A stretch of DNA of 64,000 nt from Streptomyces tauricus (GCF_014650955.1 NZ_BMVY01000002.1:124001-188000), one strand, 5' to 3'. Positions 46,791 through 56,205 are shown, counted from the first letter of the stretch. The notes: generated by a model not told the origin, from the sequence alone. Numbers and translations: made by a program.

Positions 46791-49204
46791 GCGCCCACCC
46801 GTCGACCACCGCCGCCCCGCCCACGGCTCCCCCGGAGCCGCACGCCTGGGACGATCCGCGCCACGCGACCCCCGCGCTGCGGCAGTGGTCCAGAGACCTC
46901 GCCATGGGTGTCAAGTTCGCGTTCACCGGCGGCCGCGAGGGCTGGATACGTGTCCTGCTCACCGGCGTCGGCGTCGGGCTCGGTGTGGCGCTGCTGCTGC
47001 TCACCACCGCCATCCCGAGCGCGATGCAGGCACGGTCCGACCGTGAGTACGCGCGGATGGACCTGGTGATGGGCGGCGCCGAGCCGGCGAAGTCCGACAA
47101 GACCGTGCTGGTCGCGAACGTCGACACCGAATTCCGCGGTCTGGACGTGCGAGGCCGCCAGCTGGAGCCCGAGGGCCTGCGGGCGCCGCTGCCGCCCGGC
47201 CTGAAGAAGTTCCCCGCGCCGGGCGAGATGGTCGTGTCCCCCGCGCTGAAGGAACTGCTGGACTCCAAGGACGCCGGGCTGCTGCGCGACCGGCTGCCGA
47301 ACCGCGTCACGGGAACCATCGGTGAGAGCGGTCTGATCGGCTCGGCCGAACTCGCCTACTACACCGGTGGCCGGGACCTGGCCAAGTTCGACGAAGGCTC
47401 CCGCATCACGCGCCTCGACACCTTCCACCAGCAGAAGGCGCCCTCCGAGGAGCTGGACCCCGTCCTTCTCCTGCTCGTCCTCACGGTCTTCGTGGTGCTG
47501 CTGATGCCGGTCGGCGTCTTCATCGCCGCGGCCGTACGCTTCGGCGGCGAGCGACGCGACCGCAGGCTCGCCGCGTTGCGGCTGGTCGGCGCCGACGGCC
47601 GGATGACCCGCAGGATCGCCGCGGGCGAGGCGCTCGCCGGGGCCTTCCTCGGGCTGCTCTTCGGCGTCGGCTTCTTCCTGATCGGCCGCCAGATCGCCGG
47701 TTCCGTGGAGCTCTTCGGGATCAGCGTCTTCCCGAGCTACCTCGACCCGACGCCCGTGCTCGCCTTCCTGATCGCCGTCACGGTGCCGGCCGCCGCGGTG
47801 GCGGTGACGCTCCTCGCCCTGCGCGGCGTGGTCATCGAGCCGCTCGGCGTGGTGCGTACGGCCAGGCCCGCGCGCCGCCGGCTGTGGTGGCGGCTGCTGC
47901 TGCCGCTGGGCGGCCTCGGCCTGCTCGCCCCGATGATCGGCAAGGGCAACGGCAGCGGCGACTTCAACGAGTACATGGTGACCGGCGGTGTCGTCCTGCT
48001 CCTCGTCGGCATCACCGCACTGCTGCCGTGGGTCGTGGAAGCCGTCGTGGCCCGGCTGAACTCGGGCTCGGTCTCCTGGCAACTGGCCGTACGCAGGCTG
48101 CAGCTGAGCAGTGGCACCGCGGCCCGCATGGTCAACGGCATCGCGGTGGCGGTGGCCGGCGCGATCGCCCTGCAGATGCTGTTCGCCGGTGTCCAGGACG
48201 ACTTCACGAAGCCCACCGGCCAGGATCTCTCGCGCGCCCAGATGCAGATCACCGTGCCCAAGGCCGTCTCTCTCCCCGACGCCCGGCAGCGGCTCGCCGA
48301 CACCCGCGGGGTGCGCGAGGCCGTGGCACTGTCCGACAGCACACTGAGCGAGCAGGCGAAGAACCCCGAAACGTCCTCGCTGATCACGGTCGGCGACTGC
48401 GCCGCTCTGCGCGAGGTGGCGAAGCTGTCCTCGTGCCGTGAGGGCGATGTGTTCGCCGTGCGGGGCGCCGAGTACGACTCGGAGACTCCCAAGTTCGCCG
48501 TGCCCGGCCACAAGCTCGTCATCGACCCCTCGTACGACGACGTCACGAAGGGTAGGGAGGTGTCCTGGACCGTGCCGCAGGATATAAAGAAGGCCGATCC
48601 GCGCAAGGACCCCACAGGGTGGGAGCGGGGCGGTTTCCTGTTCACCACGAGCGCGCTGCCCGCCGCCGCGATCCCTGCCACCAGCGGGGTGATCTACCTC
48701 CAGCTCGACGCGACGGTCCCGGACGGGCAGGAGCTCGTGCGCAACACCGCGGCGGAGATCAACCCGCTCGCCGATCCCATGACGTTCACCAGTAGTGAGC
48801 GCTCGAACCGCTTCGACTCCATCCGCACCGGGCTGTTCGTCGGCGCGGCCTGTGTCCTCGCGCTGATCGGGGCGAGCCTGCTGGTCTCCCAGCTGGAGCA
48901 GTTGCGCGAGCGCAAGAAGCTGCTCTCGGCGCTGGTCGCCTTCGGCACGCGGCGCCGCACGCTGAGCCTGTCGGTGCTGTGGCAGACCGCGATCCCGGTC
49001 GCGCTGGGCTTGGTCCTCGCCTCGGTGGTGGGCCTCACCCTGGGCGCGGTCCTCCTGAAGATGACGGACACGGCGGTGACGGTGGACTGGCTGAGCGTTC
49101 TGGCCATGACGGGGATCGGCGCGGGGGTGGTGCTGCTGGTGACGGCGCTCAGTGTCCCGCCGCTGCTGCGTCTGATGCGGCCGGACGGGCTCCGCACGGA
49201 GTAG
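46787..49204 (+). CDS. FtsX-family ABC permease
   Basis: 805 residues. One N-terminal TM helix, a large extracytoplasmic region, and two FtsX permease blocks (about 220-390 and 680-800) with about ten TM helices in all. This is the MacB/BceB-like mechanotransmission type used for peptide antibiotic resistance or lipoprotein/lipid export. Together with the PadR regulator and ATPase it forms a tightly coupled operon; the inducer is unknown. Terminated by family A repeats. Confidence 0.92.
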   Translation: MSAHPSTTAAPPTAPPEPHAWDDPRHATPALRQWSRDLAMGVKFAFTGGREGWIRVLLTGVGVGLGVALLLLTTAIPSAMQARSDREYARMDLVMGGAEPAKSDKTVLVANVDTEFRGLDVRGRQLEPEGLRAPLPPGLKKFPAPGEMVVSPALKELLDSKDAGLLRDRLPNRVTGTIGESGLIGSAELAYYTGGRDLAKFDEGSRITRLDTFHQQKAPSEELDPVLLLLVLTVFVVLLMPVGVFIAAAVRFGGERRDRRLAALRLVGADGRMTRRIAAGEALAGAFLGLLFGVGFFLIGRQIAGSVELFGISVFPSYLDPTPVLAFLIAVTVPAAAVAVTLLALRGVVIEPLGVVRTARPARRRLWWRLLLPLGGLGLLAPMIGKGNGSGDFNEYMVTGGVVLLLVGITALLPWVVEAVVARLNSGSVSWQLAVRRLQLSSGTAARMVNGIAVAVAGAIALQMLFAGVQDDFTKPTGQDLSRAQMQITVPKAVSLPDARQRLADTRGVREAVALSDSTLSEQAKNPETSSLITVGDCAALREVAKLSSCREGDVFAVRGAEYDSETPKFAVPGHKLVIDPSYDDVTKGREVSWTVPQDIKKADPRKDPTGWERGGFLFTTSALPAAAIPATSGVIYLQLDATVPDGQELVRNTAAEINPLADPMTFTSSERSNRFDSIRTGLFVGAACVLALIGASLLVSQLEQLRERKKLLSALVAFGTRRRTLSLSVLWQTAIPVALGLVLASVVGLTLGAVLLKMTDTAVTVDWLSVLAMTGIGAGVVLLVTALSVPPLLRLMRPDGLRTE

Positions 49205-49288
49205 TTCCCGGAGGGGGGCGGGGGGCCGGGGGGCCGGGGGCAGTGTGGCTGGTCGCCGCCTTCCCCGTGGCTCCCCAAGGCAAAAAGA

Positions 49289-49357
49289 TTGCGCCGTTCC
49301 CCGCGCCCCTGAAAGCGAAAGGCCGAAGACTGCGCCGTTCCCCGCGCGCCCCTGAAA
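49289..49357. repeat. Intergenic repeat, family A, two copies
   Basis: Units GCGCCGTTCCCCGCGCCCCTGAAA at about 49290 and 49332 in the gap between the convergent ABC permease and oxyR genes. Confidence 0.65.
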
Positions 49358-49401
49358 GCAACTCCGTGCCCCTGTGGGGGTTGCCGCTGTCGGTGGTGGT
49401 G

Positions 49402-50337
49402 TTACAGCACTCTTACCGGCAGCGGCTTCAGTGCGTCCCGCAGTGCCGTGGCCAGTTCCTCGTACTCGTCCCCGCGCGCGGCCCCCGCCCGCATGGCGAG
49501 CGCGATGCGCCGCGTCGGGGCCGGCTCCGCGAAACAGCCGGTGAGCAGTTGGCTGCTGCGCGCCGTCTCGACCTTCACGGCCGTACGCGGCAGCAGCGTC
49601 ACCCCCAGACCGCCCGCGACCAGTTGCACCAGGGTGGAGAGTCCCGCCGCGGTCGTGGTGACCGGCGCGTCCGCCCGCCCGGCCTCCCGGCAGATGTCGA
49701 GCGCCTGGTCCCGCAGACAGTGCCCCTCGTCCAGCAGCAGCAGATTCAGTTCGCGCAGCGCCTCGCGCGGGATGCCCTCCATGCCGCCCAGCCAGTGGTC
49801 AAGCGGTGTGACCAGTACGAAGTCCTCGTCGAACAGCGGCAGTTCGACGACCCCGGGCACCCCGAGGGGCACCGCGAGCAGCAGCAGGTCGAGCCGGCCC
49901 GTGAGGAGCCCGTCCAGGAGGTTCGATGTGGGCTCCTCGTGGACCTGGAGGTCGAGCGCCGGATAGCGGTCGTGGACGAGTCTCAGGACGGTCGGCAGCA
50001 GATACGGCGCCACCGTCGGGATCACGCCGAGCCGCAGCACCCCGGTGAACGGCGCCCGTACCGCCTCGGCCTCCTCCATCAGCGCGCCCACCTCGGCGAG
50101 TACCGCCTTGGCCCGTACAGCCAGCCGCTCGCCCGCCGGTGACAGGAGCACCTTGCGGGTCGTGCGCTCCACCAGCGTCACGCCGAGGGTCTCCTCCAGC
50201 GCGGAGACCGCGCCGGACAGCGCGGGCTGGCTCATGCCGAGGGCGGCGGCCGCGTCCCTGAAGTGCAGATGCTCGGCGACCGCGGCGAAGGCGCGCAGTT
50301 GCGAGAGGCTGGGCTGCCTCTTCCTGACGGGGGGCAC
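49402..50337 (-). CDS. oxyR: LysR-type hydrogen peroxide sensor OxyR
   Basis: 311 residues. LysR winged-HTH (about 9-67) and a periplasmic-binding-like sensor domain with C207 and C216 in EGHCLRDQALDIC, the same 9-residue spacing as the redox-active C199/C208 of E. coli OxyR. GTG start at 50337. Divergent from ahpC-ahpD, its known target in Streptomyces (established for S. coelicolor). Confidence 0.95.
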   Translation of the reverse strand: MPPVRKRQPSLSQLRAFAAVAEHLHFRDAAAALGMSQPALSGAVSALEETLGVTLVERTTRKVLLSPAGERLAVRAKAVLAEVGALMEEAEAVRAPFTGVLRLGVIPTVAPYLLPTVLRLVHDRYPALDLQVHEEPTSNLLDGLLTGRLDLLLLAVPLGVPGVVELPLFDEDFVLVTPLDHWLGGMEGIPREALRELNLLLLDEGHCLRDQALDICREAGRADAPVTTTAAGLSTLVQLVAGGLGVTLLPRTAVKVETARSSQLLTGCFAEPAPTRRIALAMRAGAARGDEYEELATALRDALKPLPVRVL

Positions 50338-50505
50338 GGGCGGTCCTCTCGCTCGTCGTCACACACGGGCACTGATAGCCGGTTCCGATCAACACGACCG
50401 AGTGTAGCTATTTCCCTAATCAATGCACTCTGTGCCACGATCGTGGACGTCCAACCCATGAGGAAACCCCTGAAAAGGGGTTTTCTTCGTTTGCTAGGAG
50501 AGCGC
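50338..50505. promoter_or_regulatory. oxyR-ahpC divergent promoter and ahpC leader hairpin
   Basis: 168-bp divergent region. A relatively AT-rich block (50401-50425, tagctatttccctaatcaat) is the likely OxyR/RNA polymerase region. At 50462-50485 a 9-bp stem (ggaaacccc with ggggttttc, one G-U pair) with a 6-nt loop is followed by T-rich ttttcttcg, i.e. an intrinsic-terminator-like hairpin 20 bp before the ahpC start. Confidence 0.6.
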
Positions 50506-51060
50506 GTGCTCACTGTCGGTGACAAGTTCCCCGAGTTCGATCTGACTGCCTGTGTCTCGCTGGAGAAGGGCGAGGAGTTCGAGCAGATCAACCACAAGAC
50601 GTACGAGGGTCAGTGGAAGATCGTCTTCGCGTGGCCCAAGGACTTCACCTTCGTGTGCCCGACCGAGATCGCCGCGTTCGGCAAGCTGAACGACGAGTTC
50701 GCCGACCGTGACGCCCAGGTCCTCGGCTTCTCCGGCGACTCCGAGTTCGTGCACCACGCCTGGCGCAAGGACCACCCGGACCTCACCGACCTGCCCTTCC
50801 CGATGATGGCCGACTCGCGGCACGAGCTCATGCGTGACCTCGGCATCGAGGGCGAGGACGGCTTCGCCAAGCGCGCCGTCTTCATCGTGGACCAGAACAA
50901 CGAGATCCAGTTCTCCATGGTGACCGCCGGCTCCGTCGGCCGTAACCCCAAGGAGGTCCTGCGGGTCCTGGACGCGCTGCAGACCGACGAGCTGTGCCCC
51001 TGCAACTGGACCAAGGGCGAGACCACGCTCGACCCGGTCAAGCTGCTGGCCGGTGAGTGA
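50506..51060 (+). CDS. ahpC: Alkyl hydroperoxide reductase C (peroxiredoxin)
   Basis: 184 residues. Peroxidatic C51 in DFTFVCPTE; resolving cysteine region C164/C166 in ELCPCNW, characteristic of actinobacterial AhpC that is recycled by AhpD. GTG at 50506 has RBS TAGGAG and gives MLTVGDKFPEF. An in-frame ATG at 50458 would add 16 codons but runs through the leader hairpin and has no RBS. ahpD follows after 3 bp. Confidence 0.96.
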   Translation: MLTVGDKFPEFDLTACVSLEKGEEFEQINHKTYEGQWKIVFAWPKDFTFVCPTEIAAFGKLNDEFADRDAQVLGFSGDSEFVHHAWRKDHPDLTDLPFPMMADSRHELMRDLGIEGEDGFAKRAVFIVDQNNEIQFSMVTAGSVGRNPKEVLRVLDALQTDELCPCNWTKGETTLDPVKLLAGE

Positions 51061-51063
51061 CCC

Positions 51064-51597
51064 ATGTCCCTCGACGCGCTGAAGTCCGCGATTCCGGACT
51101 ACGCCAAGGACCTTCGGCTGAACCTCGGTTCGGTCATCGGCAACTCCGACCTTCCGCAGCAGCAGCTGTGGGGCACGGTGCTCGCCTGCGCGATCGCCTC
51201 GCGGTCGCCGCGGGTGCTGCGTGAGCTGGAGGAGGAGGCGAACGCGAAGCTCTCGCCCGAGGCCTACACGGCGGCGAAGTCCGCGGCGGCGGTCATGGCG
51301 ATGAACAACGTCTTCTACCGCACGCGGCATCTGCTCTCCGACCCGGAGTACGGGACGCTGCGGGCCGGGCTCCGGATGAACGTCATCGGGAATCCCGGTG
51401 TGGAGAAGGTCGACTTCGAGCTGTGGTCGCTTGCCGTCTCGGCGATCAATGGGTGCGGGCAGTGTCTTGACTCGCACGAGCAGGTGCTTCGTAAGGCCGG
51501 GGTCGACCGGGAGACCATCCAGGAGGCGTTCAAGATCGCGGCGGTCGTGCAGGCCGTGGGAGTCACGCTGGAAGCGGAAGCGACCCTCACGCAGTAG
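51064..51597 (+). CDS. ahpD: Alkyl hydroperoxide reductase D
   Basis: 177 residues, all-helical AhpD fold. Active-site motif C131-G-Q-C134-LDSH138. Reduces AhpC, using lipoamide systems in actinobacteria. Coupled to ahpC (3-bp gap). Confidence 0.97.
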   Translation: MSLDALKSAIPDYAKDLRLNLGSVIGNSDLPQQQLWGTVLACAIASRSPRVLRELEEEANAKLSPEAYTAAKSAAAVMAMNNVFYRTRHLLSDPEYGTLRAGLRMNVIGNPGVEKVDFELWSLAVSAINGCGQCLDSHEQVLRKAGVDRETIQEAFKIAAVVQAVGVTLEAEATLTQ

Positions 51598-51618
51598 CCT
51601 GCGGCCCGCTCCGCCGGT

Positions 51619-51651
51619 AAGCCCCGCTCACCTGACAGATGGGCGGGGCTT
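51619..51651 (+). terminator. ahpCD terminator
   Basis: Stem AAGCCCCGC (51619-51627) with GCGGGGCTT (51643-51651), 15-nt loop, 21 bp after the ahpD stop. Confidence 0.75.
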
Positions 51652-51658
51652 CGCGGTT

Positions 51659-51896
51659 CTCGCCCCCGCCGCCCCTACCCGTTCCCGTCCACGTCTCGGG
51701 GGCTCCGCCCCCGAACCCCCGGTCCTCAAACGCCGGACGGGCTGAGATGTCGCCGGACGGGCGTATGTCTTTCAGCCCGTCCGGCGTTTGAGGACAACGG
51801 GGGCCGAGGGGGCGCAGCCCCCATGCGGGGACAATGGGGGTCCCCCCGCTCGAGCGAAGCCGAGAGTGGGGGGAGGGTAGGGGCGGCGGGGGCGAG
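51659..51896. repeat. Nested inverted repeat, family B, 238 bp
   Basis: Outer perfect 22-bp arms at 51659-51680 and 51875-51896; inner perfect 23-bp arms at 51722-51744 and 51773-51795; between them gggggctccgccccc / ggggcgcagccccc, and an extra hairpin at about 51836-51875. It fills the gap between the convergent ahpD and AI-2E transporter genes. Same design as 34749-34941. Confidence 0.8.
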
Positions 51897-51910
51897 GAAA
51901 AGGCTGTTCG

Positions 51911-53263
51911 CTACGTCGGTGGTGTCGGTGGTACCGAGTCCTTCGGAACCGTCGCCGTCGCCGGCGGCAGCTCCGTCGCCGCCGTCGACCCGTGCGGCCC
52001 CGGCGACTGCCGCAACGCCGCCTCACGCGAGTGGGACCGCAAGTACCCCACCACCGTGTTGGTGACCGCGACGAGCGGCACGGCGACCACCGCGCCGCCG
52101 ATCCCCGCGACCATCCCCCCCGCCGCCACGGACAGCACGACGGCCAGCGGATGCACCCGCACGGCCCGTCCGAGGATGAACGGCTGCAGGATGTGGCCCT
52201 CGATCTGCTGGACGGCCAGGACCACCGCGAGGGTCATGACGGCGGTGAAGACGCCCTGGGTGACGAGCGCGACGACCACCGCCAGCGCCCCGGAGATGAC
52301 GGCACCGACCAGCGGGATGAACGCGCCGAGGAAGATGAAGACGGCGAGCGGCACGGCCATCGGGACGTCGAGGAAGAAGATGCCGAGTCCGATGAAGATG
52401 GCGTCGATCAGGGCGACTATCACCGTCCCGCGGACGTACGCGGTGAGGGTGCGCCAGGCCCGCGGCCCCGCTCCCGCCACTCCGGGACGCGCCGCGGCCG
52501 GGACCAGCTTGAGCGTCCACTCCCAGATGCGCTTGCCGTCGTAGAGCAGGAAGAGCGTGGAGAACATCGTGAGGAGGATGCCGGTGAGCGCCTCCACGAT
52601 GACGGTGACGCCTTCGAGCCCCGCGGACGTGATCTCCTCGGTGTTCGCCCCGACCGCCTCGCGCAGGCTCTTGGCGATGTCCTTGATCTGGTCCTCGGTG
52701 ACATGGAACGGGCTGTTCAGCAGCCAGCGCTGCAGCTCGTCGATGCCGTCCTGGATCTGGTCGGCGAGGTTGTTGATGTTCTCCATGACCTGCCAGACCA
52801 CGAACCATCCGACCAGCCCCATGATGACGAAGCCGAGGATCGCGGTGAGCGCGGTGGCGAGGCCGCGCGGGAACCCGTGCCGGCGCAGGCGGGCGACCGT
52901 GGGCTGGAGCAGGGCGGTGATGAGCAGCGCGGAGACGAAGGCCAGGACGACCAGTTGTACGGCGCTGATGACCCGCATCAGTACCCAGACGGTGCCCGCG
53001 AGGACGAGCAGACGCCAGCCCGCCTCGGCGGCGACCCGCATCCCCCACGGGACCGCGGTGGCGGGATCCGGACGGACGTGGGCGACCGTGCCCGCGGGGG
53101 ACGGCCCCGACAGCGACGAGGACGAGGAATCCGTACCGGCCCCTTCGCCCTTGTCGATCTCGTCGTCGTCCTTCTCGGCGGCCGCGCGGCGCGCGTCCAG
53201 CCGTTCTCCCACTTCGGTGAGTCCGGCACCGATCCGGCCGAACCAACCTGGCACTCGCGACAT
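51911..53263 (-). CDS. AI-2E family transporter (PerM-like)
   Basis: 450 residues. Cytosolic charged N-terminus with a Ser/Asp-rich stretch (about 35-60), then seven or eight TM helices with the family motif GALIPLVGAVISG-like FLGAFIPLVGAVISGALA. Many members move ions or small solutes rather than AI-2. The ATG at 53263 gives MSRVPGWFGRIGAGL; the frame is open further upstream. The C-terminal 50 residues are Pro/Thr-rich. Confidence 0.9.
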   Translation of the reverse strand: MSRVPGWFGRIGAGLTEVGERLDARRAAAEKDDDEIDKGEGAGTDSSSSSLSGPSPAGTVAHVRPDPATAVPWGMRVAAEAGWRLLVLAGTVWVLMRVISAVQLVVLAFVSALLITALLQPTVARLRRHGFPRGLATALTAILGFVIMGLVGWFVVWQVMENINNLADQIQDGIDELQRWLLNSPFHVTEDQIKDIAKSLREAVGANTEEITSAGLEGVTVIVEALTGILLTMFSTLFLLYDGKRIWEWTLKLVPAAARPGVAGAGPRAWRTLTAYVRGTVIVALIDAIFIGLGIFFLDVPMAVPLAVFIFLGAFIPLVGAVISGALAVVVALVTQGVFTAVMTLAVVLAVQQIEGHILQPFILGRAVRVHPLAVVLSVAAGGMVAGIGGAVVAVPLVAVTNTVVGYLRSHSREAALRQSPGPHGSTAATELPPATATVPKDSVPPTPPT

Positions 53264-53344
53264 GACCCGTCCTCTTCCCCCGTTGCTCCCCACCACTCCT
53301 CCCTGGAGTCCCTGGAGTCGTCGGCATCGACCGTACATGGCAGA

Positions 53345-53373
53345 AGCCCCTCACCGTAGGACGGTGAAGGGCT
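53345..53373. terminator. Terminator of the transglycosylase-like gene
   Basis: 13-bp stem (one mismatch) AGCCCCTCACCGT with ACGGTGAAGGGCT around a 3-nt loop, 25 bp beyond the stop on the minus strand. Confidence 0.75.
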
Positions 53374-53397
53374 CCGCGGGGTTGAGCCGCCGGCGGC

Positions 53398-54105
53398 TCA
53401 GTAGTAGTTGTTGGCCTGCCAGAAGTTCCAGGCCGCACACGGGCTGCCGTAGCGGCCGTCCATGTAGCTGAGGCCCCACTTGATCTGCGTCGCCGGGTTG
53501 GTCGCCCAGTCGGCACCGGCCGAGGACATCTTCGAACCCGGCAGGGCCTGCATGAGGCCGAACGCGTCGGAGGTGGGGTTGTCCGCCTGGTAGTTCCAGC
53601 TGGACTCGTGGTCGACGATCCGGCTGAAGCACGCGAACTGGTCCGCCGGGACGAGCTGGCGGGCCATCGCCTGGACCTCGGCGACGGTGTACGAGGACTG
53701 GACGGCGAAGCTGGAGGCGTCACGCGTGGCGGAGCGGCTGGCGACCTTCTCCTCTTCCTCGCGTTCCTTGGCCTCCTTGGCTGCCTTCTCCGCCTTCTCG
53801 GCGGCCTTCTGCTTGGCGACCGCGTCCTTGGCCGCCTGCTTGCGCGCGGCTGCCTCGGCGTCCTTCTTGGCTGTCGCGTCCGCCGCGATGGCCTGGGAGT
53901 CGGCCTGCTGAGTCAGAGAGGCGGTCTGCACCTGCGCTTGCGCGCCCGCGGGTATGTCCGCGAGGAGCGTGGCGCCGCTCGCCGTTGCCTCGGCGTCATC
54001 GCTCGCCGGTGCGGTGTTACCCGAGGCAACACCCGTAACAGCGCCGACAGCGGTGACTGCGGTGGCCGAGGCCACTGCGAGCCCACGGACCGAAATCCGG
54101 CTCAC
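53398..54105 (-). CDS. Secreted lytic transglycosylase-like protein
   Basis: 235 residues. Signal peptide (about 1-30), an Ala/Thr spacer, a highly charged Ala-Lys-Glu coiled coil (about 75-122), then a C-terminal SLT-like domain (about 138-235) with the candidate catalytic Glu167 in DHESSWNYQ, GLMQALPG and a cysteine pair (C159, C223). Ends in WQANNYY, typical of Streptomyces members. GTG at 54105 has the RBS GGAAGGA; the ATG at 54123 lacks one. Confidence 0.88.
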   Translation of the reverse strand: MSRISVRGLAVASATAVTAVGAVTGVASGNTAPASDDAEATASGATLLADIPAGAQAQVQTASLTQQADSQAIAADATAKKDAEAAARKQAAKDAVAKQKAAEKAEKAAKEAKEREEEEKVASRSATRDASSFAVQSSYTVAEVQAMARQLVPADQFACFSRIVDHESSWNYQADNPTSDAFGLMQALPGSKMSSAGADWATNPATQIKWGLSYMDGRYGSPCAAWNFWQANNYY

Positions 54106-54383
54106 ACGGTTTCCTTCCAGCATCGACCGCTACAGGTGACCCTCGCGGACGCAATCTTGCCCCTGGCACTGGCCTCCCAACTGCGGGGTCACGGGAGGCA
54201 CGGGCCCGGTGGGCAACTCCCTTGCGGGGAGCGCCGCGTGGTGCGCGGGCGGCATACGACGGCCATATGGAGTTCTGGGGTTCGTGCTGTGCTGCGCCGC
54301 TGGGGGTACAGCTGTGTCGTATGCGGGGCCTGACAGGAGTGAGACTCTGCCGTACCCCGGCGCCGGGAGGCAATTCTGTGCTG

Positions 54384-54401
54384 GGTGTGAAAGCTCACAC
54401 C
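54384..54401. promoter_or_regulatory. CRP-like palindrome
   Basis: GGTGTGA-AAGC-TCACACC, perfect 7-bp arms. It resembles Crp sites (GTG...CAC) and lies about 280 bp upstream of the transglycosylase-like start, close to the likely promoter. Confidence 0.45.
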
Positions 54402-54500
54402 TCGTTTGCCTCAGAAGTTTTTCGGAAACGAGCGCGCACGACGACGCCGCCCGGCTAGGCTCTTCGCCTTTGCCGGACGGCGCCAACTGCCGTGCAGCCA

Positions 54501-54529
54501 CCACCCGTCGCACAGAGCGGGACGGGTGG
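54501..54529 (-). terminator. phoH terminator
   Basis: Perfect 9-bp stem CCACCCGTC / GACGGGTGG with an 11-nt loop, starting 12 bp beyond the phoH stop on the minus strand. Confidence 0.75.
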
Positions 54530-54540
54530 GGCAGCCGGGA

Positions 54541-55866
54541 TCAGATCTGTCCGTCCTCCAGCATTTCGGTCACAAGGGCGGCAATCTGGGACCGCTCGGA
54601 CCTGGTGAGTGTGACGTGCGCAAAGAGCGGATGCCCCTTCAGTTTCTCGACGACGGCCACCACTCCGTCGTACCGCCCGACCCTGAGGTTGTCCCGCTGG
54701 GCCACGTCATGGGTCAGGATGACCCGTGAATTCGAGCCGATTCGGGACAGAACGGTCAACAGGACGTTCCGTTCCAGGGATTGCGCCTCGTCCACGATCA
54801 CGAACGCGTCGTGGAGGGAACGGCCGCGGATGTGCGTGAGCGGCAGGACCTCCAGCATGCCGCGCGCGGTGATCTCCTCGATGACCTCGCGGCTGGTGAC
54901 CGCGGACAGCGTGTCGAAGACCGCCTGCGCCCAGGGGCCCATCTTCTCGGACTCGGAACCGGGCAGATAGCCCAGTTCCTGCCCGCCGACCGCGTACAGC
55001 GGCCGGAAGACCATCACCTTCTGGTGCTGGCGCCGTTCGAGCACGGCCTCCAGGCCCGCGCACAGGGCGAGCGCCGACTTCCCGGTGCCGGCCCGGCCGC
55101 CCATGGACACGATCCCGATGTCCGGGTCCAGCAGCAGATCCAGCGCGATGCGCTGCTCCGCGCTGCGGCCCTTGATACCGAAGGCCTCCCTGTCCCCGCG
55201 TACGAGCCGGACGTTGCCCTCGGCCGTCACACGTCCCAGCGCCTTGCCGCGCTCGGACTGGATCATCAGACCCGTGTGGACGGGGAAGTCGGACGCCTCG
55301 GGGACGTACAGGCTCTCCTGGTCGAAGAGGAGGTCCACCTGCTCGCCGGAGAGCGTCAGTTCGGACATTCCGGTCCAGCCGGAGGAGCCCGTGATGGCGA
55401 GTTCCGCCCGGTACTCCTCCGCGAGGAGCCCGACCGAGGAGGCCTTGATCCGCAGCGGCAGGTCCTTCGACACGACCGTGACGTCGAAGCCCTCCGCCTG
55501 CAGATTGCGGGCGACCGCGAGGATGCGGGAGTCGTTGTCCCCCAGGCGGTAGCCGCTCGGCAGCACGCTGGGGTCCGAGTGATTGAGCTCGACACGGACC
55601 GTCCCGCCCAACTCCCCCGTGGGGATGGGAGCGTCGAGACGGCCGTACTTCACCCGGAACTCGTCCAGCAGACGCAGGGCCTGCCGGGCGAAGTAGCCGA
55701 GTTCGGGATGGTGCCGCTTGGCCTCCAATTCCGTGACCACGACGATCGGCAGCACTACTTCGTGCTCGTCGAAGCGGTTCATGGCGTGCGGGTCGGCCAG
55801 CAGGACGCTGGTGTCGAGAACATAGGTGCGCCGGTCTGGCATACGGCGCTTTGTGCTGGTCACCAC
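54541..55866 (-). CDS. PhoH family ATPase with N-terminal PIN domain
   Basis: 441 residues (PhoH2 type). PIN RNase domain (about 13-145; [12 protein letters not shown], with further acidic residues in VTELEAK and LGDNDSRIL), then the PhoH helicase-like ATPase with Walker [10 protein letters not shown] (256-264) and Walker B VIVDEAQS. Thought to unwind and cut RNA. The open frame extends to 56112; the tandem GTG at 55866 gives [20 protein letters not shown], the usual start. Confidence 0.93.
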   Translation of the reverse strand: MVTSTKRRMPDRRTYVLDTSVLLADPHAMNRFDEHEVVLPIVVVTELEAKRHHPELGYFARQALRLLDEFRVKYGRLDAPIPTGELGGTVRVELNHSDPSVLPSGYRLGDNDSRILAVARNLQAEGFDVTVVSKDLPLRIKASSVGLLAEEYRAELAITGSSGWTGMSELTLSGEQVDLLFDQESLYVPEASDFPVHTGLMIQSERGKALGRVTAEGNVRLVRGDREAFGIKGRSAEQRIALDLLLDPDIGIVSMGGRAGTGKSALALCAGLEAVLERRQHQKVMVFRPLYAVGGQELGYLPGSESEKMGPWAQAVFDTLSAVTSREVIEEITARGMLEVLPLTHIRGRSLHDAFVIVDEAQSLERNVLLTVLSRIGSNSRVILTHDVAQRDNLRVGRYDGVVAVVEKLKGHPLFAHVTLTRSERSQIAALVTEMLEDGQI

Positions 55867-56205
55867 GGAAGGACGTACCCCCTCGGATGAGGTCGGGGAG
55901 CGACGGAGGAGAGGTGGACCGGTTTCCGGCACCGATGCACGGGCCGTGAACCGGCCCTCCGCCTCGTCCGTACTGACCGCACGGTCGCGCTGGTGCAAAG
56001 GGCCTCCCGGGCGGACGGCCCCGTGCCGTCCGCTGAGATCCGACACCCGTGGTTCGGGTGTCGACCTGGAGGCTTTATGCCCTCGAACGAGCCATGCCAT
56101 GCCAGCACACATGACGGCGCCCTGGTGAACTCCTCATTACTTCCACCCCAAAGGACCAATCCCCGGTCCCACGGCAGCCCCGCACGGCGGGGCCGCCTCA
56201 GTCCC
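55867..56205. other. phoH upstream region
   Basis: 339 bp, no gene. A hairpin with 8-bp arms CGACACCC / GGGTGTCG (56041-56063) is probably the uppS terminator or part of the phoH leader. Confidence 0.45.

Larger units (their letters stand above)
54106..54540. other. Long 5' region of the transglycosylase-like gene
   Basis: 435 bp without a gene. It holds the phoH terminator (54501-54529), a CRP-like dyad (54384-54401) and a CTCGTTT...AAACGAG inverted repeat (54402-54433). Hairpins near 54158-54240 would be in the mRNA leader. I looked for the c-di-AMP (ydaO) riboswitch motifs, known to precede Streptomyces cell wall hydrolase genes, and did not find them. Confidence 0.5.

Noticed and set aside
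50458..50505. 16-codon N-terminal extension of AhpC from the ATG at 50458
   Set aside because: It has no RBS and runs through the leader hairpin; the GTG at 50506 has a good RBS and gives the normal AhpC length.
54106..54540. ydaO (c-di-AMP) riboswitch before the transglycosylase-like gene
   Set aside because: The conserved GGGGTGAATC and GGGCAACC elements were not found.
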